A stretch of 28,119 nt of DNA from Pseudomonadota bacterium (GCA_023420795.1 JAEZVM010000010.1:1-28119); one strand, 5' to 3'; numbered from the stretch's first letter, positions 7,138-15,686 are shown. The notes: generated by a model not told the origin, from the letters alone. Numbers and translations are program-made.

Positions 7138-8667
7138 ATGGAAGAACAACTCGCCCAGCTCGTTTCCCATTTAAAAGGAATCTGGAAATACCGTTGGTTT
7201 GCCATCGTGACGGCATGGATGGTGTTTGTCGCGGGTGGCATGACGATCTATCTCCTGCCTGACAGCTATCAGGCATCCGCCAGGGTATTTGTCGATACCC
7301 AAAGCATCCTCAAGCCACTACTGTCGGGAATGACGAATATCCCGAACGTGGAGCAGCAGGTCGCCATCATGAACCGTACTCTGTTGAGCCGCCCGAACAT
7401 GGAAAGGCTTGTGCGGATGGTGGATCTTGATATCAAGGCCAAGACCATCAAGGAGCATGAGGAGCTCGTCGAGGAACTGGCGAAGGAAATCAAGCTCGCA
7501 GGCACGGTGCGGGACAACATCTACACCATCACCTACAGCAATGAAAAGCCGAAGCTGGCCAAGGATGTCGTGCAGTCCCTGCTTACCATCTTTGTCGAAG
7601 GCAGTTTCGGAGACAAGAAGAAGGAATCCGAAAAAGCCGTCCTCTTCATTGATGAGCAGATCAAAAACTATGAGGAAAAGCTGATTGCCGCAGAAAACGC
7701 ACTCAAGGAATTCAAGCTGAAGAACGGCGGCATGCTGTCGGCACAAGGCGTCGATTATGGAACCAAGCTAATTGACACATCCGAAAGCCTGAATCAGGCG
7801 AGACTGGAATTGCGCGAAGCAGAGCAGGCGCGCAATGCCATCAGACGGCAGATTACCGGCGAAGCTCCCAATCCGCAGGACGCTTCCACCGCATTGGCAC
7901 TGGTGAACCCCGAACTCGATGCCCGCATCCAGACGCTGCACAAGAATCTGGACTCCCTGCAGACGCAGTTCACGGACCAGCATCCGGACATCGTCTCGAC
8001 GAAGCGCCTGATCACCCAACTCGAAGCGCGCAAGGTGGAAGAGGCGAAACAAAAAAAATACAGTCCCGACCCGGGCGCCAGCTACAGCCCGATGTTGCAG
8101 CAGCTCAACGTCGCTTTATCGGCAGCCGAAGCCAAGGTTGCGTCCATGAACGCCCGCGTGGAAGAGTACGCATCCCGCGTCAATCGCCTCAAGACGATGA
8201 ACAATGCGATTCCGGAACTGGAAGCGCAACTGTCCCAGCTCAATCGCGACTATCAGATCAACAAGGAGCAATACGAAAAGCTCCTCGGGCGGCGCGAGGC
8301 AGCAAAGCTGTCCGGTGACCTGACCGCGACCACGGAAATGATGACGTTCCGGGTGGTCGATCCGCCGATGGTGCCGATGACGCCTACCGGGCCGGATCGC
8401 GTACGTCTATTTTCCCTGTTGTTCGCAGGCGCCTTGCTCGCAGGTATCGCTGCCGCATTCCTCGCAAACATGATCCGCCCGACCTTCCTGACCCAGCACA
8501 GCTTGCGGGAGTCAACCGGCCTGCCAGTGCTGGGCACCGTTTCGATGCAGTGGACGGCAACGGAGAAGCAGAGACAGGCAAAGGGGATGTATGCGTTCGG
8601 CCTATCGTCCGTCCTCCTGTTCCTGACATTTGGCGGCTTGATGGCGAGGATGCTGTTGACGGCCTAA
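7138..8667 (+). CDS. XrtA-associated polysaccharide chain-length determinant (Wzz/GNVR family)
   Basis: This 509-aa inner-membrane protein is a polysaccharide co-polymerase that sets EPS chain length and partners the tyrosine kinase encoded next. An N-terminal Wzz segment has a first membrane helix at about residues 20-42, followed by the typical ASARVFVDTQSILKPLL stretch. A long periplasmic coiled-coil region (about 150-390) contains the DQHPDIVSTKRLI motif and the GNVR-type segment YEKLLGRREAAKLSGDL. The VVDPPMVPMTPTGPDR motif precedes a second helix at about 426-447, and a further hydrophobic helix (about 488-507) ends the protein. There is no P-loop, so the kinase is a separate polypeptide, as usual in proteobacterial XrtA loci (TIGR03007 type). 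ATG 7138 is in a modest context, with GGAG about 12 bases upstream. It is the first gene of a four-gene operon. Confidence 0.9.
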   Translation: MEEQLAQLVSHLKGIWKYRWFAIVTAWMVFVAGGMTIYLLPDSYQASARVFVDTQSILKPLLSGMTNIPNVEQQVAIMNRTLLSRPNMERLVRMVDLDIKAKTIKEHEELVEELAKEIKLAGTVRDNIYTITYSNEKPKLAKDVVQSLLTIFVEGSFGDKKKESEKAVLFIDEQIKNYEEKLIAAENALKEFKLKNGGMLSAQGVDYGTKLIDTSESLNQARLELREAEQARNAIRRQITGEAPNPQDASTALALVNPELDARIQTLHKNLDSLQTQFTDQHPDIVSTKRLITQLEARKVEEAKQKKYSPDPGASYSPMLQQLNVALSAAEAKVASMNARVEEYASRVNRLKTMNNAIPELEAQLSQLNRDYQINKEQYEKLLGRREAAKLSGDLTATTEMMTFRVVDPPMVPMTPTGPDRVRLFSLLFAGALLAGIAAAFLANMIRPTFLTQHSLRESTGLPVLGTVSMQWTATEKQRQAKGMYAFGLSSVLLFLTFGGLMARMLLTA

Positions 8668-8738
8668 AACAGGTATCCGTTTAGGAAACTGAAAGACAAG
8701 AACGACAGCAGAGATTCGAATTCGGTCAGGGAGAAACC

Positions 8739-9617
8739 GTGAGCATAATAGAAAAGGCTGCCAAACGGCTTGGCCAGGAGCACAAGGACGTTGTACCGCG
8801 AGCGCATATCGAACCGCAGTTGCGGGAGGTGGCAAGTGCGCCAGTCTCCGCGCCAGAGGAACGCCCGGAACAGGTTGCGGACAACCACCCTCGCTTATCG
8901 CCGAAACAGGAGATCAATCTCGCCCAATTGCACAGACTGGGCATGGTGACGCCGAACGGCGGGCGAACCCTGGTTTCCGAGGAATTCCGCTTCATCAAGC
9001 GTCCGCTTATCAAGAATGCGCTTCACAATCCGGCGTCCGGCAACCACGGCAACCTGATCATGGTAACCAGCTCATTGCCCGGGGAAGGCAAGACATTCTG
9101 CGCCATCAACCTCGCAATGAGCATTGCGATGGAAATGGACCATACCGTTCTGCTGGTCGATGCGGACGCAGCGCGCCCTTCCGTGCTGCAGACGCTTGGC
9201 CTGCATGCGGATGCCGGCTTGATGGACGTTCTTATCGACGGCACGCTTGACATCGCCGATGTCATGGTCAAGACCAATGTTGAAGCTCTCAGCGTTCTTC
9301 CGGCCGGAAAAAATCACAAACATGCGACCGAGCTGCTGGCAAGCCAGAACATGAGCAATCTGCTCGATCAGATCGCGAGGCGCTATCCGGACCGGATCAT
9401 CATTTTCGATTCTCCGCCATTGCTGCTTACGAGCGAAGCACGGGTTCTTGCAAGCCAGATGGGACAGATTGTCGTTGTCGTAGAGGCGGAAAAGACCACG
9501 CAGAACGCTCTCAAGGATGCATTGCGCAAGATTAGTGCATGCCCGAACGTCAGCCTGGTCTATAACAAGAGTCGGGGGTTTGCCGATGGCGAGAACTACA
9601 GTTCCTACTATGGCTAA
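8739..9617 (+). CDS. XrtA-associated tyrosine-protein autokinase (CpsD/CapB-like BY-kinase)
   Basis: This 292-aa cytoplasmic BY-kinase is predicted to act with the chain-length protein to control polymerisation and export. Walker A is SSLPGEGKT (111-119), Walker A' is TVLLVDAD (137-143 region) and Walker B is IIIFDSPP (220-227). The C-terminus ends NYSSYYG, a short cluster of three tyrosines suited to autophosphorylation. The N-terminal 80 residues are a variable linker, then EEFRFIKRP. The start is GTG 8739, with AGGGAG six bases upstream and no better ATG. It lies 71 bases after the chain-length gene, and its last 8 bases overlap the next gene. The architecture matches TIGR03018. Confidence 0.92.
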   Translation: MSIIEKAAKRLGQEHKDVVPRAHIEPQLREVASAPVSAPEERPEQVADNHPRLSPKQEINLAQLHRLGMVTPNGGRTLVSEEFRFIKRPLIKNALHNPASGNHGNLIMVTSSLPGEGKTFCAINLAMSIAMEMDHTVLLVDADAARPSVLQTLGLHADAGLMDVLIDGTLDIADVMVKTNVEALSVLPAGKNHKHATELLASQNMSNLLDQIARRYPDRIIIFDSPPLLLTSEARVLASQMGQIVVVVEAEKTTQNALKDALRKISACPNVSLVYNKSRGFADGENYSSYYG

Positions 9618-11157
9618 AAACTTCCGAACCAAGACGGGCCGCCGCTTCGCGTTTCCGGTTGCCTGGACCGTCGCCTCTGCGGCACTGGTTCTGCCGCCCC
9701 ATTCCGGCGCTGCCGAATGGCGGATATTACCCGGCATCGATCTCAAGGAAACCTATACCGACAATCTCGGACTTGCATCTGCCGGAGCAGAAAAAAGCGA
9801 TTTCGTAACCGAGGTCTCGCCACGGATTGCAGTGAGCGGAGAAGGCCAGCGCCTGAAGTTGAACGCAATGTACGCGCTGCGCCATTTCGAGTATGCGCGC
9901 GATGGCGGCAGTACCACCCTCCACCAGCTCAGCGCCGCAGCCAATGCCGAATTGCTCGACAAGCTGTTTTTCGTTGATGGGAGAGCTTCGCTCAGTCCAC
10001 AGAATATTTCAGCCTTCGGCCCGCAAGTGGCCGAGCGCGGCAACCCCACGGACAATCGCGCGGAGGTCAGAACCTACAGTCTCAGTCCGTATTTGCGGCA
10101 TCGCTTCGGCAGCACCGCATCGACTGAATTGCGTTACACATATGATTCGGTCAATACGGATGCGGGTGGCGGCCTGCTCGATAGCCAATCCGACCGGATA
10201 TCGCTGCGCATGGACAGCGGGCCTGCCTTTAGGACGATCAATTGGAGCTTGCAGTATGACGATCAGAGAATCGACTATGACAACAGCGCGCCAGTCGATA
10301 TGCGCACCCTGTCCGGCAGCCTTCGCTATCTGCTCTCGCCGCGAGTCAGCCTGAATGCCACCACTGGCTATGAAAAGCACAGTTACGTTTCTATGGATGA
10401 AAAGCCGGAGGGCGCATTCTGGTCTCTCGGTGCGTCGTGGATGCCGACGGAAAGAACGGACATCACCGCAAGCGCGGGAAAACGCTATTTCGGCAATACG
10501 TTCTCGCTCGCTGCCAGCCATCGCACTCGTGGCACCGCCTGGACGCTTGGCTATCACGAAGACATCACCACCGCGCGCTCGCAGTTCCAGGTGCCGGTAA
10601 CGATCGACACATCCGCCTTTCTGAATCAACTGTGGAGCGCCAGCATTCCCGACCCGGCAGTACGCCAGCAGTTCGTTGATGCGTTCATTCGTGAAATGGG
10701 ACTCGCGTCCACGCTGTCCCAGCCTGTCAACAGCTTTACCAATCGCGTCTTCCTGCAGAAAAGCATACAGGCATCGATGGCTGTCACCGGTGCGCGGAAT
10801 ACGCTGGTGTTCGGCCTGTTCCGGACCGTGCGCGAACCCCAGTCGCCGCAGGAAACGAATGCCGTGGTGCCAGGCATTCTGGAGGGCGAAACAAAGCAGG
10901 TCGGTGCTCAGGCGTCATGGAACTGGCGCATCACTTCACGCACGCACGCCAATGTCGGCGCCGGATACAGCCGCGTCACCTCGCGCACGACAGACCGAAA
11001 GGATGAGCAGAGGACGCTGTCGATTGGTCTGACCCGGCAATTCCAGCCGAAAGTGTCGGGAGGCGTCGAGTTGCGCCGGCTTGAGCAGAAGACCAATCTC
11101 GGCCGCGCCGATATCCGGGAAAACGCCATTACCGCCTTCCTCTCGATGAATTTCTGA
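9610..11157 (+). CDS. PEP-CTERM system-associated outer-membrane beta-barrel protein (TIGR03016 type)
   Basis: This 515-aa protein is predicted to be exported and inserted in the outer membrane. The signal peptide runs through AALVLPPHSGAA at about residues 25-36. The mature part opens with WRILPGIDLKETYTDN and is rich in alternating polar/hydrophobic strands with aromatic girdle residues. It ends in a terminal Phe (AFLSMNF), the classic barrel-assembly signature. This family is found next to the tyrosine kinase and ATPase in XrtA loci and may form or gate an EPS secretion channel; the exact role is unknown. ATG 9610 overlaps the kinase stop by 8 bases, so translation is probably coupled. An ATG at 9586 with GGGGG upstream is an alternative start that adds eight residues. 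Open frame further upstream (to 9517) is overlap with the kinase. Confidence 0.85.
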   Translation: MAKNFRTKTGRRFAFPVAWTVASAALVLPPHSGAAEWRILPGIDLKETYTDNLGLASAGAEKSDFVTEVSPRIAVSGEGQRLKLNAMYALRHFEYARDGGSTTLHQLSAAANAELLDKLFFVDGRASLSPQNISAFGPQVAERGNPTDNRAEVRTYSLSPYLRHRFGSTASTELRYTYDSVNTDAGGGLLDSQSDRISLRMDSGPAFRTINWSLQYDDQRIDYDNSAPVDMRTLSGSLRYLLSPRVSLNATTGYEKHSYVSMDEKPEGAFWSLGASWMPTERTDITASAGKRYFGNTFSLAASHRTRGTAWTLGYHEDITTARSQFQVPVTIDTSAFLNQLWSASIPDPAVRQQFVDAFIREMGLASTLSQPVNSFTNRVFLQKSIQASMAVTGARNTLVFGLFRTVREPQSPQETNAVVPGILEGETKQVGAQASWNWRITSRTHANVGAGYSRVTSRTTDRKDEQRTLSIGLTRQFQPKVSGGVELRRLEQKTNLGRADIRENAITAFLSMNF

Positions 11158-11173
11158 CCGACGCAGGCAATCC

Positions 11174-11995
11174 ATGTACGAATCGTATTACGGCCTTCAT
11201 GCCAAGCCGTTTCAACTGAAACCGGACCCGCATTTCTTCTACGGCAGCAAAGGCCATACGCGCGCGATGGCCTATCTCGAATACGGCCTGTCGCATGGCG
11301 AAGGTTTTATCGTTGTGACCGGCGAAGTCGGCGCTGGCAAGACCACACTGATGAGGAACCTGTTCCGCAAACTGGAATCGACCATCGTCGCAGCGCAAAT
11401 CGTCAACACTCACCTTGACCCCGACGACATCCTGCGCATGGTAGCCGCATCCTTCGGCCTGCCATTCGAGAACGCCAGCAAGGCGACCTTGCTGACACGG
11501 CTTGAAACCTTCCTGCGACAGTGCGAAAGGCAGGGCAAACGCACGTTGCTTGTGGTGGATGAGGCCCAGAACCTTACGCCCCGCGTCGTGGAAGAGCTCC
11601 GCATGCTGTCCAACTTCCAGAGTGAAGACAAATGCCTGCTGCAGACATTCCTGCTTGGCCAGCCCGAATTCAGGCGAACAATGCTAAGCCCCGACATGGA
11701 GCAGCTTCGTCAGCGCGTGCTCGCGACGTACCATCTCGGCCCCATGACTTGCCCGGAGACCCGGGCCTATATTGAGCATCGCCTATGCATGGCGGGTTGG
11801 CAGGGGCGTCCTTCGCTAAACACCGAGGCCTTCAACACCATTCATGGTTACACAGGCGGCATCCCGCGAAGAATCAATTCTCTTTGCGATCGCCTTTTCC
11901 TGATGGGCTATCTCGAAGAGATTCAGGCATTCAGTGAAAACGAAGTCAATGCTGTGATAGCCGACATGCAAAAGGAATTCGAAGTTTCCGATTAG
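11174..11995 (+). CDS. XrtA/PEP-CTERM-associated ATPase (ExeA-like AAA)
   Basis: This 273-aa cytoplasmic AAA ATPase belongs to the ExeA/GspA-like group (TIGR03015 type). It starts MYESYYGL.AKPF, the usual opening of the family. Walker A is GEVGAGKTT (50-58), Walker B is LLVVDEAQ (125-132), LLGQPE (160-165) lies in the sensor region and the QLRQR arginine motif is near 178. ExeA proteins energise assembly of secretion channels across peptidoglycan. Here it presumably helps assemble EPS or PEP-CTERM machinery, but it lacks the C-terminal peptidoglycan-binding half of ExeA. It follows the barrel gene by 16 bases and is the last gene of this operon before a long gap. Confidence 0.9.
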   Translation: MYESYYGLHAKPFQLKPDPHFFYGSKGHTRAMAYLEYGLSHGEGFIVVTGEVGAGKTTLMRNLFRKLESTIVAAQIVNTHLDPDDILRMVAASFGLPFENASKATLLTRLETFLRQCERQGKRTLLVVDEAQNLTPRVVEELRMLSNFQSEDKCLLQTFLLGQPEFRRTMLSPDMEQLRQRVLATYHLGPMTCPETRAYIEHRLCMAGWQGRPSLNTEAFNTIHGYTGGIPRRINSLCDRLFLMGYLEEIQAFSENEVNAVIADMQKEFEVSD

Positions 11996-12262
11996 CGAAG
12001 CCATTGGTGAATCGGCTCACTTCGCGCTGCAGGCGACACGAACGAGTTTCGTGGGAATCGCTTCAAAAATCAGAAGAAATGCCTACCAAGCAATGTTGCG
12101 AGTATTAAATGTTTTGTTACTTATCAATACCGCTTTGAGCGAGGCTCGCAAAATAACTTCAGTTAGCCATGGTCATAAAAATATTTTTCGCGCGGTATGG
12201 TTCTGGAATATCTGCAGACGAAAACAAGGACTGGGGCCACATACTTCAAGGGAGAAGTCCAT

Positions 12263-12370
12263 ATGTATTCCTTCGCTGCCACAGATAGCCCCGCTGCTTC
12301 GTCAATATCCGACATTGCCCGTTCTGCAGTACGCGTTTCCGGCCAACAGCGGCAAAAGCCAAGACTGTAA
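12263..12370 (+). CDS. Candidate 35-aa small protein
   Basis: ATG 12263 follows an AGGGAG ribosome site (12249-12254) at good spacing and reads 36 codons to a TAA. The peptide begins MYSFAATDSPAASSISDIAR and ends with a basic, Gln/Arg/Lys-rich tail (QQRQKPRL). It has no signal peptide or membrane helix and I recognise no family. The support is the strong ribosome site and the placement in an otherwise gene-free gap. Against it are the short length and no visible homologue, so it may be chance or a leader peptide. Confidence 0.3.
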   Translation: MYSFAATDSPAASSISDIARSAVRVSGQQRQKPRL

Positions 12371-12496
12371 CAAGCCCGCCTTCTCACTACGCGATTAGAA
12401 CGAGAGAGTCGGGCGCACAAACAAAACCTACAGTCGGTTTCGATGCTAAGGCACTAAAGAACCGCCTGTTTTACCGCTCCTTCCGGACTCTGTTAT

Positions 12497-12508
12497 GTGA
12501 CGCGTCAC
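12497..12508. promoter_or_regulatory. 12-base perfect palindrome upstream of wecB-like gene
   Basis: GTGACGCGTCAC is a perfect dyad located 57 bases before the first codon of the large biosynthetic operon. It differs from a CRP site (TGTGA, six bases, TCACA) because only four bases separate the half-sites. It is a plausible operator for the operon, but the binding protein is unknown. Confidence 0.3.
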
Positions 12509-12565
12509 TCGCCGCCCCGGATGATCTCTTTCTGATTTAAGACAACAAGGAATCTGCTGATAACG

Positions 12566-13720
12566 ATGCCCACAATTTCCTTCAACAATCCGCATAGCAT
12601 CCTTTGCGTCATCGGAGCCCGTCCAAATCTGATGAAGATGGCGCCAATCATGGCTGCCCTGCGGGACACGGCTCCGGAGATTGCAACGAGCCTCGTGCAT
12701 ACCGGTCAGCATTACGACTCGGCGATGAACCACCAGTATTTCGAAGCGCTCGGCATTCCCAGGCCGGATGCCAATCTCGAGGTCGGTTCGGGCACCCATG
12801 CAGCACAGACGGCCGATGTGATGCGCCGCTTCGAACCGGTCGTCGATGAACGCCGGCCATCTGCTGTTCTCGTCGTCGGCGACGTCAATTCAACCCTGGC
12901 GTGCGCCCTGGTCGCGGCAAAGAAGCAGATCCCGGTGATTCATGTCGAGGCCGGCCTGCGCAGCTTCGACCGTGCGATGCCGGAAGAGATCAATCGCATT
13001 CTTACCGATCAGATTTCCGACCTTCTGTTCACCACCGAGAAGAGCGGCCGGGAGAATCTGTTGCGCGAAGGCGTTGATGCAAGCCGTATCCATTTTGCCG
13101 GCAACGTGATGATCGATACGCTGCATCGCAACCTGAAGAACGCGATTCCGGTCTCGCGCATCGTAAAGCAGGCAAAACGAAACGAATTCCCTGATGGTGT
13201 GGGCGAATATGGCGTTCTTACACTGCATCGGCCGTCAAATGTGGATGATCCCAAAGTACTGCGCACGCTGCTCAAGACCGTTGCCAGAATCAGCTCATCC
13301 CTGCCGCTGATATTCCCGATGCATCCACGCACGTGCGCGATGATAGAGAAAGAAAGCCTGACCGATTTGCTACACACGCCGCGCATACTGCCCACGCCGC
13401 CGCTGGGCTATCTCGAAATGCTCGGCCTCATGAAGGATGCGCGTGTCGTTCTCACTGACTCCGGCGGCGTGCAGGAAGAGACGACCGCACTCGGCGTGCC
13501 TTGCATCACGCTTCGGAACAATACCGAGCGGCCGATCACGGTCGATGAAGGAACCAACACCCTTGCGGGGCAGGACCCCGACAAGATTCTTGCCACCTTC
13601 GACAGCGTGATGCGCGGTGAAGGCAAGGCGGGACGGATACCGGAATTGTGGGACGGACATGCGTCGACGCGAATCGCCCAAACGATCCGCGAATCGATGA
13701 AGCATGGGCTCAAGCACTAA
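12566..13720 (+). CDS. wecB: UDP-N-acetylglucosamine 2-epimerase (non-hydrolysing)
   Basis: This 384-aa cytoplasmic enzyme interconverts UDP-GlcNAc and UDP-ManNAc, feeding an amino sugar to the exopolysaccharide. Family motifs are clear: IGARPNLMKMAPIM near residues 17-29, HTGQHYD (45-51), GDVNST (105-110), HVEAGLRS and the MPEEINR catalytic region (127-144), and TDSGGVQEE with NNTERP near the C-terminal domain. Length is normal for the family. The ribosome site AAGGA is somewhat far (about 14 bases), but ATG 12566 gives the expected N-terminus. It is the first gene of the long operon, after the 570-base gap, and overlaps or abuts the deacetylase gene. Confidence 0.93.
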   Translation: MPTISFNNPHSILCVIGARPNLMKMAPIMAALRDTAPEIATSLVHTGQHYDSAMNHQYFEALGIPRPDANLEVGSGTHAAQTADVMRRFEPVVDERRPSAVLVVGDVNSTLACALVAAKKQIPVIHVEAGLRSFDRAMPEEINRILTDQISDLLFTTEKSGRENLLREGVDASRIHFAGNVMIDTLHRNLKNAIPVSRIVKQAKRNEFPDGVGEYGVLTLHRPSNVDDPKVLRTLLKTVARISSSLPLIFPMHPRTCAMIEKESLTDLLHTPRILPTPPLGYLEMLGLMKDARVVLTDSGGVQEETTALGVPCITLRNNTERPITVDEGTNTLAGQDPDKILATFDSVMRGEGKAGRIPELWDGHASTRIAQTIRESMKHGLKH

Positions 13721-13751
13721 ACATCACTCTTTCGCCTACGAGAAGCAGACG

Positions 13752-14597
13752 ATGCCTGGTCCGATACGCAACGCCATGACTATCGACGTGGAAGATTACT
13801 TCCAGGTTTCCGCATTGGCTCCCCATATCCCGCGTGAGAGCTGGCCTTCGCTGAACTGCCGGGTAGAAGCGAACGTCGATCGTATTCTCGCGTTACTGGA
13901 GGAAGGGAACATCAAGGCAACGTTCTTCACGCTCGGCTGGATCGCAGAGCGTTACCCGACGATGGTCAAGCGCATCGTCGATCATGGGCATGAGCTCGCC
14001 AGCCATGGTTATGCCCATTTACGCGCCTCCGACCAAAGCACCGAACAATTCGAAGACGACATCCGCAGCAGCAAGGCGCTGCTGGAGGACATTGGCGGTC
14101 AGCCGGTGGCAGGCTACCGGGCTCCGAGTTTTTCGATCGGCAAAGACAACCTCTGGGCATTGGATCGCCTGCTTGAGGCAGGTTATCGATACAGCTCCAG
14201 TATTTATCCGATCCATCATGACCATTACGGCATGCCGGATGCACCGCGTTTCGCTTTTTATCCAAGGGGCAAAAACGGGCTTCTTGAGCTGCCCTTGACG
14301 ACGGTGCGGCTCCTGAAAAAGAACCTGCCATCGAGCGGTGGAGGCTATTTCCGCTTTTTCCCCTATGCGGTATCGCGCTGGTTGCTCCGACAAGTCAACG
14401 AGAAGGATGGGCAGCCGGGAATTTTCTATTTCCACCCTTGGGAAATTGATCCCGGGCAGCCGCGCATACACGACGTCGGCATGAAAACCCGATTCCGGCA
14501 TTACGTGAATCTTCATCGCATGGAATCACGTATCAAGGCTCTTACACGAGACTTTCTCTGGGGGCGCATGGATGAAATCTTCCTGGTGAAAAATTGA
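13752..14597 (+). CDS. XrtA-system polysaccharide deacetylase (NodB/CE4-like, TIGR03006 type)
   Basis: This 281-aa protein is predicted to remove N-acetyl groups from the exopolysaccharide or its lipid-linked precursor. It opens with the hallmark TIDVEDYFQVSA; the metal/catalytic Asp pair is D12 and D15. The metal histidines are in ASHGYAH (H85, H89), the R-x-P motif is in GYRAPSFS (R123, P125), and the late catalytic His is in YFHPWEID (H228). No signal peptide is visible. ATG 13752 is chosen because it gives the usual short N-terminus and has GAGAAG upstream; an in-frame ATG at 13704 inside wecB is an alternative. The stop overlaps the next start by three bases (TTGA). Confidence 0.9.
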   Translation: MPGPIRNAMTIDVEDYFQVSALAPHIPRESWPSLNCRVEANVDRILALLEEGNIKATFFTLGWIAERYPTMVKRIVDHGHELASHGYAHLRASDQSTEQFEDDIRSSKALLEDIGGQPVAGYRAPSFSIGKDNLWALDRLLEAGYRYSSSIYPIHHDHYGMPDAPRFAFYPRGKNGLLELPLTTVRLLKKNLPSSGGGYFRFFPYAVSRWLLRQVNEKDGQPGIFYFHPWEIDPGQPRIHDVGMKTRFRHYVNLHRMESRIKALTRDFLWGRMDEIFLVKN

Positions 14598-15682
14598 ACG
14601 CAATTATCGAACCCAAGCTGCGCCCTGTCCTGGCCCAGTCCCAGCATGCCGCGCCGGTTATCCGCACACTGGAGCCGGACCATGAGAAAAGATGGGATGC
14701 GTTTGTCATGGACTGCCCCGAGGCGTCCTTTTTTCACCGCGCGGGATGGAAGACCGTGATCGAACAGGCATTCGGGCACAAAACCTGGTTCCTGTATGCC
14801 GAGTCTGCCGGACGAATCGAGGGCGTCCTTCCACTGGCGGAAATAAAGAGTCTTTTCTTCGGACATGCGCTGATTTCCCTGCCATTCTGCGTTTATGGCG
14901 GCATCGCGGCCGTCAACGACGAGGCACGGGATGCACTGAACCGCGAGGCCCAGCTACTCGCTTCTAGGCTGAATGTCGGTCACCTGGAATACCGGAACCT
15001 CCGACAGCAGCAACTGCTGCCGTCCTGGGCCACCAAGGATCTCTATGTAACCTTCCGCAAGGAGATCGACCCTGACGAGGAAAAAAACATGCTTGCCATC
15101 CCGCGCAAGCAGCGTGCAATGGTACGCAAGGGAATCAAGGCAGGACTGCGCAGCGAAATCGACCAGGACGTGGAGCGCTTCTTCTTCGCGTACTCTACCA
15201 GCGTGCATCGCCTTGGCACGCCGGTTTTTTCGAAAAATTACTTCCGGCTCCTCAAGCAGATCTTTGCCGACGACTGCGAGATTCTGACGATCGTCAAAGA
15301 TGGCCGGACCGTCAGCAGCGTGTTGAGCTTCTATTTCCGCGACGAGGTGCTGCCCTATTACGGTGGCGGTACAGACGAAGCGCGGAACCTGGCCGGTAAT
15401 GATTTCATGTACTGGGAGTTGATGCGCCGCGCCTGCGAACGCAAGTACAGAATCTTCGACTTCGGACGCAGCAAGCTTGGTACCGGCGCATACGACTTCA
15501 AGAAAAACTGGGGCTTCGTACCGCAACCGCTGCACTACGCATATCAGTTGCACCGGGCAAAATCAGTGCCGGATACCAATCCGCTGAATCCGAAATATCA
15601 GCTGTTCATCAAGTTGTGGCAACGCATGCCGCTGGCGATGGCAAATACGATTGGCCCCCACATTGTCCGGAACCTGGGGTAA
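14594..15682 (+). CDS. XrtA/PEP-CTERM-associated FemAB-like transferase (GNAT fold)
   Basis: This 362-aa protein has the FemAB/GNAT double-fold layout (TIGR03019 type). True FemAB enzymes transfer amino acids from aminoacyl-tRNA to a peptide; the activity of the XrtA-linked group is not established. Landmarks are WDAFV..CPEASFFHRAGW near residues 34-52, the central PRKQRAMVRKGIKAGL segment, the GNAT-like VSSVLSFYF strand, GGGTDEARNL, and FDFGRSKLGTGAYDFKKNWG near the end. The start is TTG 14594, overlapping the preceding TGA (TTGA), with only a weak ribosome site, so translational coupling is likely. No ATG gives a full-length N-terminus. Confidence 0.85.
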   Translation: MNAIIEPKLRPVLAQSQHAAPVIRTLEPDHEKRWDAFVMDCPEASFFHRAGWKTVIEQAFGHKTWFLYAESAGRIEGVLPLAEIKSLFFGHALISLPFCVYGGIAAVNDEARDALNREAQLLASRLNVGHLEYRNLRQQQLLPSWATKDLYVTFRKEIDPDEEKNMLAIPRKQRAMVRKGIKAGLRSEIDQDVERFFFAYSTSVHRLGTPVFSKNYFRLLKQIFADDCEILTIVKDGRTVSSVLSFYFRDEVLPYYGGGTDEARNLAGNDFMYWELMRRACERKYRIFDFGRSKLGTGAYDFKKNWGFVPQPLHYAYQLHRAKSVPDTNPLNPKYQLFIKLWQRMPLAMANTIGPHIVRNLG

Positions 15683-15686
15683 GGCG

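Larger units (their letters stand above)
11996..12565. other. 570-base intergenic region between the two EPS operons
   Basis: No gene of confident standing is present. A GTG-started open frame (12051-12398, plus strand) and a minus-strand frame (12163-12420) look like chance frames, lacking ribosome sites or family resemblance. The region is more AT-rich than its surroundings. It holds an AAAAATATTTTT palindrome (12177-12188), a candidate 35-aa ORF (12263-12370) and a GTGACGCGTCAC palindrome (12497-12508). No clear hairpin-plus-T-tract terminator for the ATPase operon was found, and no sigma-54 site. Confidence 0.6.

Noticed and set aside
10009..10629. 206-aa minus-strand open frame inside the barrel gene
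   Set aside because: Antisense to a well-supported exported protein, low-complexity and Arg-rich, with no recognisable domain.
12177..12188. AAAAATATTTTT palindrome
   Set aside because: A pure A/T dyad is common by chance in AT-rich DNA and has no link to a gene start.
12051..12398. 115-codon GTG-started frame in the 570-base gap
   Set aside because: No ribosome site, odd composition, and it overlaps the better-supported short frame at 12263; likely chance.
12492..12509. CRP-like site at the 12497 palindrome
   Set aside because: TGTGA and TCAC are only four bases apart instead of six, so it does not fit a CRP site.
14954..15553. 199-aa minus-strand open frame inside the FemAB-like gene
   Set aside because: It is a shadow of the coding strand; the FemAB motifs on the other strand are clear.
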